Numbered from the stretch's first letter, positions 1-8,332 are shown. The stretch is 64,000 nt of DNA from Rubrivivax albus (GCF_004016515.1 NZ_SACT01000009.1:62001-126000), one strand, 5' to 3'. Notes: generated from the sequence alone by a model not told the origin. Numbers and translations: made by a program.

Positions 1-374
1 CGCTGGGCCGAGGCCATGATCATCGCGACCGTCTTGTACTCAACGAGCTTGTTGGGTCGCAGGTGCACCTCGGGCTGGTCCGGCTCGGCGGCCACCTGGG
101 CCAGCTTGGCCTCCAGCGTGGCGCGGTCGGGCACGATCTCGCCGTTCCAGCCGATCTGGCCGTCGAAGTCGACGTCGATGCGCACGATCACCGGCTCGCG
201 GGTGGACGGCGGCGGCGTGCCGATCGGCATGTTCAGCTTGACCGCGTGGGTCTGGATCGGGATCGTGATGATGAACATGATCAGCAGCACCAGCATCACG
301 TCAATCAGCGGCGTGGTGTTGATCTCCACCATCACGTCGCTCTCGCCGCCGCCGGAACCTACGTTCATTGCCAT
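1..374 (-). CDS. exbD: ExbD/TolR-type biopolymer transport protein, second copy (3' end cut by window edge)
   Basis: Inner-membrane subunit that, with ExbB, uses the proton gradient to energise TonB. About 124 codons are visible; the C-terminus lies beyond the window. One N-terminal membrane helix begins near residue 20 (TTPLIDVMLVLL) and contains the family's essential Asp (D25); the rest is a periplasmic domain. A good Shine-Dalgarno (ACAGGAGA) precedes the ATG at 374; a second in-frame ATG two codons later is less well spaced. It follows the first exbD by 12 bases, so tonB, exbB and both exbD genes look like one operon. Two exbD paralogues with one exbB is a known arrangement in this bacterial group. 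Confidence 0.9.
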   Translation of the reverse strand, partial: MAMNVGSGGGESDVMVEINTTPLIDVMLVLLIMFIITIPIQTHAVKLNMPIGTPPPSTREPVIVRIDVDFDGQIGWNGEIVPDRATLEAKLAQVAAEPDQPEVHLRPNKLVEYKTVAMIMASAQ

Positions 375-386
375 CGGGGTCTCCTG

Positions 387-821
387 TTACTGTGCGCCGG
401 CCGGCGGCTCGGTGATGAAGCCGACCTTGGCGATGCCGGCGCGCTGGCAGGCCACCACCACGCGCCCGATGGACTCGTAGCGTGAGGCGAGGTCGCCGCG
501 GATGTGCACCTCGGGCTGCGGCTCCTTGACGGCCTCGAGCTTGAGCCGGTCGACCAGCGTCTCGATGTCGGGCACGCGTTGCATGTTCCAGAACACATCG
601 CCGTCGAGGTTGACCGCAATGACGATGTTCTCCGGCTTGGTCTGCGTCGGGATGTTGGTTTCCTTGGGCAGCTCGAGCTTGATCGACTGCGTGACCACCG
701 GGATGGTGATCATGAAGATGATCAGCAGCACCAGCATCACGTCCACCATCGGTGTCGTGTTGATGGTGTTGTTGAGCTGCTCCTCGGCGGCGCCTTCGCC
801 GCCGCCTATCTGCATGGCCAT
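387..821 (-). CDS. exbD: ExbD/TolR-type biopolymer transport protein, first copy
   Basis: 144 residues, the normal length for ExbD. A single membrane helix follows the TTPMVDVMLVLL motif, with the proton-carrying Asp at residue 27. The C-terminal periplasmic domain (to residue 144) ends in VGFITEPP, typical of the family. It lies between exbB (46 bases upstream) and the second exbD (12 bases downstream), so it is read from the tonB operon. It shares the N-terminal MAM start and membrane motif with its neighbour but is diverged elsewhere, so this is an old duplication rather than a recent repeat. TolR is the alternative family name, but tol-pal genes are absent and tonB is next door. Confidence 0.93.
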   Translation of the reverse strand: MAMQIGGGEGAAEEQLNNTINTTPMVDVMLVLLIIFMITIPVVTQSIKLELPKETNIPTQTKPENIVIAVNLDGDVFWNMQRVPDIETLVDRLKLEAVKEPQPEVHIRGDLASRYESIGRVVVACQRAGIAKVGFITEPPAGAQ

Positions 822-867
822 GAGAGGGTCCTCCGGTCGTTGCCGATGCGGGCCAGTGACGGCCTGA

Positions 868-1719
868 TCAGCGCTTGCCGGACAGCAGCACGTTCAGCAG
901 GTCACCCGAGAAGGCGCGGGTCTCGTCCAGCACGGTCTTGTTGCGGCGCACCATCCAGTTGTAGCCCATCACCGCGGGCACCGCGACGGCCAGGCCGACG
1001 GCGGTCAGGATCAGCGCGGCGCCAACGGGGCCGGCCACCTTGTCGATCGAGGCCTGGCCGCTCAGGCCGATCTCGACCAGCGCGTTGTAGATGCCCCAGG
1101 TGGTGCCGAACAGGCCGACGAACGGGGCAGTGGAGCCCACCGTGGCCAGCAGCGACATGCCGTCGGACAGGCGGCTCTGCACGTTGCCCAGCGCACGCTC
1201 GATGGACATGCCGATCCAGGTGTGCTTGTCGATCGCCTCGACCATCGTGCCTTCGTGGTGGTCGGCGGCCTTCACGCCCTGCGAGGCGATGTAGTGCAGT
1301 GCCGAGCCTTCCTTCAGTTCGGCGACGCCAGCCTTCACGCTGGTGGCCTTCCAGAACTTCTCGCTGCCTTCACGGCCGCTCTTGAGCATGCCGCGGGTCT
1401 CGAAGAACTTGACGAACAGCACGTACCAGCTCCAGACCGACATGATGGCCAGGATCACCAGCGTGCCGCGCTTGACCTGGTCCGATGCGGCCCACATGCC
1501 CGCCAGGCCGAAGGGGTTCTCGACCGAGGTCTTCTCGACCACCGCCTCCAGCGGCGCCGGCGCGGCGGGGGCCGCGGTCGGCTCGGCGGCCGGCGCCGCG
1601 GCGGGTGCCGGCTCGGACGCGGCCTGCGCCAAGGCCGGCGCGGGCTGAAGGGCAAAGACGGCAGCGGTGACGATCAGTGCAGCGCCGACGGCGGCACGCA
1701 GGGACAGGCTCTTGGACAT
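868..1719 (-). CDS. exbB: ExbB/TolQ/MotA-family proton channel protein
   Basis: 283 residues. The N-terminus (MSKSLSLRAAVGAALIVTAA) looks like a cleavable signal followed by an Ala/Pro-rich linker to about residue 60, as in the long ExbB type. Three membrane helices follow, with the conserved Gly/Thr-rich pore segment (VGSTAPFVGLFGTTWGI) and a last helix near LTAVGLAVAVPAVMGYN. With ExbD it forms the proton-driven motor for TonB. The start at 1719 was preferred over an in-frame one at 1770 because GGAGAA lies just before it and the signal peptide then begins at the first residue. Second gene of the tonB operon. Confidence 0.92.
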   Translation of the reverse strand: MSKSLSLRAAVGAALIVTAAVFALQPAPALAQAASEPAPAAAPAAEPTAAPAAPAPLEAVVEKTSVENPFGLAGMWAASDQVKRGTLVILAIMSVWSWYVLFVKFFETRGMLKSGREGSEKFWKATSVKAGVAELKEGSALHYIASQGVKAADHHEGTMVEAIDKHTWIGMSIERALGNVQSRLSDGMSLLATVGSTAPFVGLFGTTWGIYNALVEIGLSGQASIDKVAGPVGAALILTAVGLAVAVPAVMGYNWMVRRNKTVLDETRAFSGDLLNVLLSGKR

Positions 1720-1820
1720 GTTTTCTCCGACAGGGGATGCGCCTGGGGGTGTCGGCGCGCAATCAGACATTCAGGGGTTTCGCGGGTGGCGATCGTTGGG
1801 GTGCAGCGCGAGGTGACGCG

Positions 1821-2507
1821 TCACTCGAGCTTCCAGACGTACACCACCGTGCCGGTGGTCGTCTGCGGCTTGCCGTCGACGGTGCCGGGCTTGCCGGCGC
1901 ACTTGCCGTCCACGGCAGAGACGACCGCACGATCCAGCGCGCGATGCTCGCGGCTCAAGCCTGCGGGCTTCACGACCTGCACGTCGCGGATGCAGCCGCG
2001 CACGTCCATCGTGTAGCTGATCGTGGTCTCGCCCTCGATCTGGGCACGCGCCGCGGCCGACGGATATTCCGGCCGCAGGGTGTTGAAGTCGATAACCGGC
2101 GACGTGCGCGCCGGCGGGGCGGGCGGTGCTGGCGCGGCCACCGGTGCGGGCGGTGCGGGCGGTGCCGGCGGCGGGCCGATCGTGACCGGTGCCGGCGGCG
2201 GCGCCTCCCGAGTGACCGTGATGGCCGGTGCCGGCGGCGGGTTGTTCACTACCACCTCGGGCGGGGGCACGAACGACGGCGGCGGCGGCGCGAACTTCGG
2301 CGGCGGGGGCAGGTTCTCCGGCGGCGGCGGCGGCGGCGGCTGCACCTCTTCGATGATCTTGGTCTCGATCGGCGCCTTGATCACGTCGACGACCTTGCGG
2401 GCCAGGCCGCTGACGATCGCCCATCCGAGGAGCACGTGCAACGCGATAACGATGCCGAGTCCTACCGTGTGCTTGCCGGGGTTTCTCTGTTGCTGGGCGT
2501 AATCCAC
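1821..2507 (-). CDS. tonB: TonB energy transducer
   Basis: 228 residues: a short cytoplasmic N-terminus, one membrane helix (about residues 15-37, containing the His typical of TonB in ALHVLLGW), a long proline-rich periplasmic spacer (residues about 55-145, runs of Pro) and a C-terminal domain with the YP motif (RPEYPSAAARAQIEG) that contacts outer-membrane receptors. The start is GTG at 2507, preceded by a strong GGAGGAA. It drives uptake of siderophores and other bulky ligands. First gene of tonB-exbB-exbD-exbD; exbB follows after 101 bases. No convincing Fur box was found upstream. Confidence 0.93.
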   Translation of the reverse strand: MDYAQQQRNPGKHTVGLGIVIALHVLLGWAIVSGLARKVVDVIKAPIETKIIEEVQPPPPPPPENLPPPPKFAPPPPSFVPPPEVVVNNPPPAPAITVTREAPPPAPVTIGPPPAPPAPPAPVAAPAPPAPPARTSPVIDFNTLRPEYPSAAARAQIEGETTISYTMDVRGCIRDVQVVKPAGLSREHRALDRAVVSAVDGKCAGKPGTVDGKPQTTTGTVVYVWKLE

Positions 2508-2661
2508 TCACTTCCTCCAGTCGGCGCCCATCCAAGCAAGATGTGCGCCGCTGCGCTTCACTGACGGCACTCTGACGGCGCCGTGAAGGCGCGAACTATA
2601 GCCGCCCCGCGATGGGCCCCGGCTTGGGGCATCACCTATCGACGGGGGAGGGTGTAACCGA

Positions 2662-2707
2662 GTAGTGAAGTTACGCGAGAAGTGGCTGCAATTTGTAGTG
2701 GAGTTAC
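2662..2707. repeat. 13-base direct repeat upstream of tonB, copies 33 bases apart
   Basis: GTAGTGAAGTTAC at 2662-2674 and GTAGTGGAGTTAC at 2695-2707 differ at one position and begin 33 bases apart, about three turns of the helix. The left copy also forms an inverted repeat with GTAAC at 2654-2658 (GTAAC, 11 bases, GTTAC). They lie between the fliR stop and a possible -10 hexamer for tonB (TATAGT on the minus strand, 2595-2600). This geometry suits binding of a dimeric regulator, but no regulator is identified. Confidence 0.4.
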
Positions 2708-2716
2708 AGGCTGTGC

Positions 2717-3478
2717 TCAGCGGAAGGCGGAGAGCAGCCGTTCCAGCGCCATCGTGAAGGGTTGCTCCAGCATCGGCAGCGTCAGCAACATGCCGATCAG
2801 GCCGACGCCCACGGTGATCGGGAAGCCGACGGCGAAGATGTGGATCTGCGCCGCCACGCGCGAGATCATGCCGAGCACCAGGTTCACGAACAGCAGCATC
2901 GCGATCAGCGGGATCGCGATCCACAGGCCGGTGAGGAAGATCTCTGCGCCCCAGCGATGCGGCATCGTCTCGCGCAGGAACGAAAACGGCTCCGGGCCCA
3001 CCGGGAAGGCGGTGAAGCTCTGCAGCAGCGCCGCCAGCACCAGCAGGTGGCCGTTGATGACGACGAACAGCCAGGCCACCATGGTGCCGTAGAAGCGTCC
3101 GGTGGCGGTGCCGGAACTGGCGCTCACCGGGTCGAAGAAGCCCGCGAAGTTCAGGCCCATCTGCAGGCCCGTCATCTCCCCGGCGTATTCGATGGCGGCG
3201 AAGACGATGCGCACCGAGAAGCCTACGGCCAGGCCGATGACCACCTGCTGCGCGACGATGGCGAAGGCCAGTGGCGAGTCCAGCGGCACCACTGGCATGT
3301 CGGGCAGCGAGGCCTGCGCCGCCAAGGCCACCAGCGCAGCCAGCGCGACGCGCACGCGCATCGGCACCGTGCGCGTGCCCAGCACCGGCAGCGAAGAGAA
3401 CATCGCCAGGACGCGGATGAAGGGCCACAGCAGCGGCGTGATCCACGCCAGCAGCTGGGCCTCGGTGACCTCGACCAT
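2717..3478 (-). CDS. fliR: Flagellar export gate protein FliR
   Basis: 253 residues, normal for FliR, with six or so hydrophobic segments. It belongs to the membrane export gate (FliP5-FliQ4-FliR1) of the flagellar type III secretion system. Start at 3478 (MVEVTEAQLLAW) matches the family N-terminus; the open frame runs further upstream but into fliQ. The core motif ALERLLSAFR ends the protein. It is the last gene of the long fliF-fliR block and begins 20 bases after fliQ ends. Confidence 0.93.
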   Translation of the reverse strand: MVEVTEAQLLAWITPLLWPFIRVLAMFSSLPVLGTRTVPMRVRVALAALVALAAQASLPDMPVVPLDSPLAFAIVAQQVVIGLAVGFSVRIVFAAIEYAGEMTGLQMGLNFAGFFDPVSASSGTATGRFYGTMVAWLFVVINGHLLVLAALLQSFTAFPVGPEPFSFLRETMPHRWGAEIFLTGLWIAIPLIAMLLFVNLVLGMISRVAAQIHIFAVGFPITVGVGLIGMLLTLPMLEQPFTMALERLLSAFR

Positions 3479-3498
3479 CGCGCGACCAGGTCGGGTCG

Positions 3499-3768
3499 TC
3501 AGCCGACGGCGCCGGGAATGGCCTGCAGCATCTCGCGCAGGTACTCCACCAGCGTGGTCAGCATCCACGGGCCCAGCAGCGCCAGCACCGCGACCGCGGC
3601 CACGATCTTGGGCACGAAGCTGAGCGTGGCTTCGCTGATCTGCGTGGCGGCCTGGAAGATGCTGACCACCAGGCCCACCACGAGCACGGTCAACAGGATG
3701 GGTGCCGACACCGTCAGCAGCATCATCAGGCCCTGCTGGCCGAGGGTGAAGACCTGTTGTGAATCCAT
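3499..3768 (-). CDS. fliQ: Flagellar export gate protein FliQ
   Basis: 89 residues, the standard length, with two membrane helices (about residues 15-40 and 52-75) and the conserved TLSFVPKI stretch between them. FliQ packs around the FliP/FliR core of the export gate. Lies between fliP (10 bases upstream) and fliR (20 bases downstream) on the same strand, the usual fliPQR order. Confidence 0.94.
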   Translation of the reverse strand: MDSQQVFTLGQQGLMMLLTVSAPILLTVLVVGLVVSIFQAATQISEATLSFVPKIVAAVAVLALLGPWMLTTLVEYLREMLQAIPGAVG

Positions 3769-3778
3769 GACCTTGGCC

Positions 3779-4576
3779 TCAGGTGGCGAACGAGGCCACC
3801 AGCGACCCCAGCAGCAGGTTCCAGCCGTCCGCCAGCACGAACAGCATGAGCTTGAAGGGCAGGGCCACGAGCACTGGCGACAGCATCATCATGCCCAGGC
3901 TCATCAGCACGCTGGCCACCACCATGTCGATGATCAGGAACGGGATGAAGACCAGGAAGCCGATCTGGAAGGCGCTCTTGAGCTCGCTGGTCACGAACGC
4001 GGGCACCAGCACCCGCATCGGCACGTCTTCGCCCTTCACGCCGGCTGGCAGCCTGGCCATGTTGGCGAACAGTTGCACGTCGGCCTGGCGCGTCTGCTTG
4101 AGCATGAACTCGCGCATCGGCACCTCGCCGCGCGACAGCGCCTCGTCGAAGGCGATCTGGTTGGCGGCGAACGGCGCGTAGGCCTGCTCGTAGACGCGGT
4201 CGAAGGTCGGCGACATCACGAAGAAGGTCAGGAACAGGCTCAGGCCGATCAGCACCTGGTTGGGTGGGGCGGCTGGTGTGCCCAGCGCCTGGCGCAGCAG
4301 CGACAGCACGATCACGATGCGCGTGAAGCCGGTCATCATCAGCACCAGGGCCGGGATGAAGGACAGCGCGGTGAAGAACAGCAGCGTCTGGATCGGCACC
4401 GAGTAGCTGTTGCCCTGCGGACCCTGGCCGATCACCAGCGGCAGGTTGCCCCCGGTGGGCGTGCCCTGCGCTAAAGCCGCTGCGGAAACGGCCGACAACA
4501 CCGACAAGGCGAGGGCCGGCCGCCAGAACCGCGCCAGCGTGGTCATCACCACGCGCGCCAGGGGTTCAGCGCGCAT
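3779..4576 (-). CDS. fliP: Flagellar export gate protein FliP
   Basis: 265 residues with a cleavable signal sequence (hydrophobic stretch ending near VSAAALAQG), as is typical of FliP, then four membrane helices. FliP forms the ring-like core of the export gate in the inner membrane. Conserved family segments include LMMTGFTRIVIVLSLLRQAL and LMSLGMMMLSP. The start at 4576 overlaps the fliO stop by 11 bases and has GGGGGACC in front; a second ATG ten codons later is possible. Confidence 0.92.
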   Translation of the reverse strand: MRAEPLARVVMTTLARFWRPALALSVLSAVSAAALAQGTPTGGNLPLVIGQGPQGNSYSVPIQTLLFFTALSFIPALVLMMTGFTRIVIVLSLLRQALGTPAAPPNQVLIGLSLFLTFFVMSPTFDRVYEQAYAPFAANQIAFDEALSRGEVPMREFMLKQTRQADVQLFANMARLPAGVKGEDVPMRVLVPAFVTSELKSAFQIGFLVFIPFLIIDMVVASVLMSLGMMMLSPVLVALPFKLMLFVLADGWNLLLGSLVASFAT

Positions 4577-4922
4577 CGGTCCCCCGACCCTGCAGGCGGC
4601 CCAGCAACTGGGCGAAGGTGGCCTGCGGCGTGCCGCCGGCCGTGCCTGGCGGCGTGCTGCCGGCCTGCGGCACCATCGTGTGCAGCGTGGTGATGCTGTT
4701 GGGCGTGACGCCCAGCACCAGCCAAAGGCGATCATCGCCTTGGCCGACCTCCACCGTCACCAGACGCTGCGCGTTCGACAGCGGCAGCGTACCCACAGGG
4801 CGCACCGGCCCGCTGGCGAACTGTGCGCCCATCGGGCTGCGGCGGATCATCCACAGAACCAGCGGGATCAGCGCAATGACGCCGACGAGCCAGAGCAGCG
4901 GGGTCAGACTCGAGGTGTTCAT
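4566..4922 (-). CDS. fliO: Flagellar biosynthesis protein FliO
   Basis: 118 residues: one membrane helix (about residues 8-26, LLWLVGVIALIPLVLWMI) followed by a cytoplasmic FliO domain (PVGTLPLSNAQRLVTVEVG). FliO helps FliP assemble into the export gate. The ATG overlaps the fliN stop codon (ATGA at 4919-4922), so the two are translationally coupled. The C-terminal tail is Gly/Thr-rich and poorly conserved. Confidence 0.88.
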   Translation of the reverse strand: MNTSSLTPLLWLVGVIALIPLVLWMIRRSPMGAQFASGPVRPVGTLPLSNAQRLVTVEVGQGDDRLWLVLGVTPNSITTLHTMVPQAGSTPPGTAGGTPQATFAQLLGRLQGRGTDAR

Positions 4923-5359
4923 GCCTTGGACAGCCTGCGCATGCGTTCGCTCGGGGTGACGATGTCGGTCAACCGGATGCCGAACTTGTCGTTGACGACG
5001 ACGACCTCGCCCTGGGCGATGAGAAAACCGTTGACCAGAACGTCCATCGGCTCGCCCGCCAACGCGTCGAGCTCGACCACCGAACCCTGGGCCAGCTGCA
5101 GGATGTGCTTGATCGGGATCCGGGTGCGGCCGAGCTCGACCGTCAGCTGCACCGGGATGTCCAGGATCATGTTGATGTCGTTGCCGGCCGCCGGGTTGGT
5201 GCCGGTGGGCGCGAAGTTGGCGAACGACGCCGGGGCTACGCTCTCGGCCGGCGCGGCGACCTCGCTGGCCACATCGCTGCTGCCCTTGCTCTCGGACAGT
5301 GCCGCGGCCCATTCGGCCGCCATCTTGTCCTCTTCGCTCATTTCCTGCGGATCAGCCAC
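4919..5359 (-). CDS. fliN: Flagellar motor switch protein FliN
   Basis: 146 residues. The C-terminal SpoA/FliN domain (about residues 70-146) carries the conserved DIPVQLTVELGRTR and QGEVVVVNDKFGIRLTDIV motifs; the N-terminal half is a variable Ala/Ser-rich extension. FliN forms the lower part of the cytoplasmic switch ring with FliM and FliG and controls rotation sense. It overlaps fliM by 8 bases at its start and fliO by 4 at its end. Confidence 0.95.
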   Translation of the reverse strand: MADPQEMSEEDKMAAEWAAALSESKGSSDVASEVAAPAESVAPASFANFAPTGTNPAAGNDINMILDIPVQLTVELGRTRIPIKHILQLAQGSVVELDALAGEPMDVLVNGFLIAQGEVVVVNDKFGIRLTDIVTPSERMRRLSKA

Positions 5360-6359
5360 GGCTTTCGTCCCCCAGCCAGCCCACCGGCGAGCCGGTGGTC
5401 AGCAATTGATCGATCTTGATCGCGTAGCGGCCGTTCGACGTGCCGTAATGGGCATCGAAGATCGGCACGCCGTCCACCTTGGCCTGCACCACCGGCTCGA
5501 GGTCGAGCTCGATGAAGTCGCCAGGCTTGAAGCTCAGCAGCTGCTCCACCGTGGCCGGCGCGTGCGCCAGTTCGGCCACCAGTTCCACTTCGGCGGACTG
5601 GATCTGGCTCTGCAGCAGCTTGACCCAGCGGCGGTCCGGCTCGGCCGAATCGCCCTGGATGGTCGAATACAGCACGTCGCGGATCGGCTCCAGCGTCGAG
5701 TACGGGATGCAGAAGTGCACCGTGCCGGTGGTGTCGCCCACCTCCAGCGTGAAGCTGGTGGCCACGACGATCTCGCTGGGCGTGGCGATGTTGGCGAACT
5801 GCGGCTGCATCTCCGAGCGCTGGTACTCCAGGTCCAGCGGGTAGACCCCCGTCCAGGCCTTGCGGTACTCGGCAGTGATGACCTCCACCAGGCGCAGGAT
5901 CACGCGCTGTTCGGTGGGCGAGAAGTCGCGGCCCTCGATGCGCGTGTGGTACTTGCCAGCACCGCCGAACAGCGAGTCGATCACCGCGAACACCAGGTTG
6001 GGGTCGCAGACGATCAGGCCGCTGCCGCGCAGCGGCTTGACCGACATGATGTTGAAGTTGGTCGGCACCACGATCTCGCGAAGGAAGGCGCTGTACTTCT
6101 GCACCTTGATGCCACCGATGGCCACCTCGGGCGACTTGCGGATGAAGTTGAACAGGCCGATGCGGATGTTGCGGGCGAAGCGCTCGTTGATCACCTCCAT
6201 GGTCGGCATGCGACCACGGACGATGCGCTCCTGGCTGGCCAGGTCGTAGTCGCGGATGCCGCCGGACGGCGCCTCTTCCTGCTCGAGCTTCTGGCTTTCG
6301 CCGGTGATGCCCTGGAGCAGCGCGTCGACTTCGTCCTGCGACAGGATCTGCTGGTTCAT
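5352..6359 (-). CDS. fliM: Flagellar motor switch protein FliM
   Basis: 335 residues, the usual length. The N-terminal LSQDEVDALLQG is the CheY-P binding peptide; the middle domain (about 50-235) and the C-terminal SpoA domain (about 250-325) follow. FliM links FliG and FliN in the C-ring and receives the chemotaxis signal. fliL ends 18 bases upstream; fliN starts within its 3' end. Confidence 0.96.
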   Translation of the reverse strand: MNQQILSQDEVDALLQGITGESQKLEQEEAPSGGIRDYDLASQERIVRGRMPTMEVINERFARNIRIGLFNFIRKSPEVAIGGIKVQKYSAFLREIVVPTNFNIMSVKPLRGSGLIVCDPNLVFAVIDSLFGGAGKYHTRIEGRDFSPTEQRVILRLVEVITAEYRKAWTGVYPLDLEYQRSEMQPQFANIATPSEIVVATSFTLEVGDTTGTVHFCIPYSTLEPIRDVLYSTIQGDSAEPDRRWVKLLQSQIQSAEVELVAELAHAPATVEQLLSFKPGDFIELDLEPVVQAKVDGVPIFDAHYGTSNGRYAIKIDQLLTTGSPVGWLGDESRG

Positions 6360-6377
6360 GCCCGTGCCCGGCGGTGC

Positions 6378-6962
6378 TTACTGGATGATGAAGGTCGAGA
6401 AGTACACGGCCGTGATCGGCAGCTCCTGCGCCGGCGCCCGCTTGCGCTTCTTGCGCTTGGAGGAGGTGTCCTCCTCCTCGTCTTCCTCGTCCTCCAACTC
6501 GATGCCCAGGCCGCGCGCGGCCTCGCGGGCCACTTCACGGGCCAGTTTCTCCTTGCCGTCGCGCTCCATCAGTTCGGCCGAGGTCTTGTGGGCCAGCAGC
6601 ATGAGGATGTTGTTGCGCACCGCCGGCATGAAGGTCTTCAGCGCACCTTCGGTGCTGCTGTCCACCAGTTCCAGCGTGATGCCTACCTGCGCGTATCGCT
6701 CGGCTTCCTTGTCGGCGAGGTTCACCGTGAAGGGCTCGAGCGGCGCGAACACGGGGGCCGCTTTGGGGTCGCGCGCCTTGGCGACGGCCGGCTTGGCGTG
6801 TCCGTCGTCGGCATCCTCGTGCTCGGCTGGACTCTTCTTGAGCATCAGCACTGCACCCACGCCGGCGAGCGCCAGCACGACCACGGCGGCGATGATGATG
6901 ATCAGCAGCTTCTTCTTGCCCTTGGGCGCCGGAGCATCGGCGGTGGCGGCAGCAGCGGACAT
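6378..6962 (-). CDS. fliL: Flagellar basal body-associated protein FliL
   Basis: 194 residues: short cytoplasmic N-terminus, one membrane helix (about residues 19-41), then a periplasmic FliL domain (about 65-194) with TVNLADKEAERYAQVG. An acidic and Lys-rich insertion (EDEEDEEEDTSSKRKKRKR, about residues 158-177) is unusual. FliL surrounds the stators and affects torque. The Shine-Dalgarno (AAGGAG) lies in one arm of an inverted repeat at 6970-7000, which may control translation. Confidence 0.92.
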   Translation of the reverse strand: MSAAAATADAPAPKGKKKLLIIIIAAVVVLALAGVGAVLMLKKSPAEHEDADDGHAKPAVAKARDPKAAPVFAPLEPFTVNLADKEAERYAQVGITLELVDSSTEGALKTFMPAVRNNILMLLAHKTSAELMERDGKEKLAREVAREAARGLGIELEDEEDEEEDTSSKRKKRKRAPAQELPITAVYFSTFIIQ

Positions 6963-6969
6963 GCGGACT

Positions 6970-7000
6970 CCTTCGAAACCTGCAGGTCATTATTCGAAGG
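6970..7000 (-). promoter_or_regulatory. Inverted repeat covering the fliL ribosome binding site
   Basis: CCTTCGAA (6970-6977) and TTCGAAGG (6993-7000) are perfect 8-base arms; the interval holds a second palindrome, ACCTGCAGGT (6978-6987). In the fliL transcript the downstream arm UUCGAAGG includes most of the AAGGAG Shine-Dalgarno 8 bases before the ATG, so folding would hide it. It could also be a protein-binding operator. Function is inferred from geometry only. Confidence 0.45.
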
Positions 7001-7062
7001 CGAGCCCGAACTGATGCCGGGATAAGCGGCACGATTTCCGGCCAGCCGGCGGGCACGAGGGG

Positions 7063-7080
7063 CCGGCCCGGGCGGGCCGG
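7063..7080 (-). terminator. GC-only hairpin directly after fliK (weak terminator or pause site)
   Basis: CCGGCCCG (7063-7070), a 2-base loop, then CGGGCCGG (7073-7080): a perfect 8-bp stem 8 bases beyond the fliK stop codon. No run of T follows on the minus strand, so it is not a standard intrinsic terminator; it may stabilise or pause the fliK-fliL transcript. Confidence 0.3.
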
Positions 7081-7088
7081 TCGTTGCG

Positions 7089-8318
7089 TCAGGCGTAGAC
7101 GTCCACCACGCCCCGTGGGCTGGCGGGCAGGCGTGTCAGCAGTTCGGCGCCACCGTCGGGGTCGCCTTGACCCTCACCATCCGCGCGCCATGAGGCCCGA
7201 GCGTTGGCTGGCGTGTCGCTTTGCTGGTCCTGACGCGTCGAGTGCTCGAACACGCCTCCGCCGGTCAGTGTGAGCCCGCTGTCGCGCAGGGCGCTGGCCA
7301 GCGAAGGCATGGACTGCTCGAGAGCCTGGCGCGTGGACGCGTGTTCGGCGACCATCTCCACCCGGGCGTGGTGGCCTTCGATCTGGATCTGCACCGCGAT
7401 CGGACCCATCTCCGCCGGGTTCAGGTGCAACCGCGCCTCGGTGACACCTTCCTTGACCAGCAGGGTGAGCTGGGCACCGAGCGCAGGCGGGAAGGCCGGG
7501 CTGTGCAGCGGCGCACGAATCTCCCGTTCAGGCAAGGCGACCCCCTCAGGGGCGTCGGCCACGTCGGGCGTGGCCGCTGGTGCGCCCGTTGCAGGATGCA
7601 TCGCCGTTGCGCCGGAGACGGCCGGGGCGGCGTCTCCGACAGCTTGTCGAAACGCCTGCCCGAAGCCAGCGCCCGGCGCGGACAGAGGCGCTTCCGCGGC
7701 ACCAGTGGTGTCGCTTTCGGCCAGTTCGTCGAGCTTGCCGCGGGCGACACCGGCGTGGTCACCGTCGGCGCCACGGGCGGCTGCCCATGAGGCGCCGCCG
7801 CCGCGTCCAGGGCGCGGCCGATCGTCGGCCCCGGCCACCAGGGCAACGTCACTGTCGTCTTCCGGCGCCTGGTCGACAGGTTCGGCGGGCGTCGCCGCAC
7901 GGCCGAGCTCGGGACGCAGGCCGGGCGGTAGCCAGGCCTGCGGCTGGGCCGGTGAGAGCTGCTGATCCGAGGCCTGGTTCAAGTCCGCAAGGGCAACGTC
8001 CGCCGTGACCCGGTCGGGACGGTCGACGGGCCGGTCGGCCACGACTGGGTCGGCCGCCGTGTCCGGTGCCGACAAGGCGTCCTCGCCCGGGCTCCCACCC
8101 GGTGCGCTGGCCTTGCGGATCATGTGATGGCCGGACTTCTGCGGGGCCGCCTGCACGCTACGGCCGTTGATGTCGGGTCTGTCACGGTCCTGGCCGGGGG
8201 CGGCCCGGCGTGCCGCCTGAAGCGCGCGCGAGAAAGCGTCGGTCTCGTCCGAGCCGGGCTGCTGCGGCGTGGCCGAAGGCGAGATGGTCTGGGCGGGAGT
8301 CGTGGCGGCAACATGCAT
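7089..8318 (-). CDS. fliK: Flagellar hook-length control protein FliK
   Basis: 409 residues. The N-terminal two thirds are low-complexity and rich in Ala, Pro, Asp and Gly, as usual for FliK rulers. The conserved C-terminal domain (about residues 290-380) contains EARLHLNPAEMGPIAVQI and the following VEHASTRQAL-like stretch, the export-switch core. FliK measures hook length and flips the export gate to filament substrates. The start at 8318 (MHVAATTPAQ) was chosen because the longer open frame upstream overlaps fliJ; fliJ ends 14 bases before it. Confidence 0.88.
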   Translation of the reverse strand: MHVAATTPAQTISPSATPQQPGSDETDAFSRALQAARRAAPGQDRDRPDINGRSVQAAPQKSGHHMIRKASAPGGSPGEDALSAPDTAADPVVADRPVDRPDRVTADVALADLNQASDQQLSPAQPQAWLPPGLRPELGRAATPAEPVDQAPEDDSDVALVAGADDRPRPGRGGGASWAAARGADGDHAGVARGKLDELAESDTTGAAEAPLSAPGAGFGQAFRQAVGDAAPAVSGATAMHPATGAPAATPDVADAPEGVALPEREIRAPLHSPAFPPALGAQLTLLVKEGVTEARLHLNPAEMGPIAVQIQIEGHHARVEMVAEHASTRQALEQSMPSLASALRDSGLTLTGGGVFEHSTRQDQQSDTPANARASWRADGEGQGDPDGGAELLTRLPASPRGVVDVYA

Positions 8319-8332
8319 GGCGAGAACCGGGT

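Noticed and set aside
2023..2502. Gly/Ala-rich frame resembling PE-PGRS proteins on the plus strand
   Set aside because: It is the reverse of the proline-rich spacer of tonB (CCN codons read as GGN).
2510..2640. Fur box before tonB
   Set aside because: No stretch resembles the AT-rich 19-bp Fur dyad; only a possible -10 (2595-2600) and a GCCCC/GGGGC stem (2616-2630) are seen.
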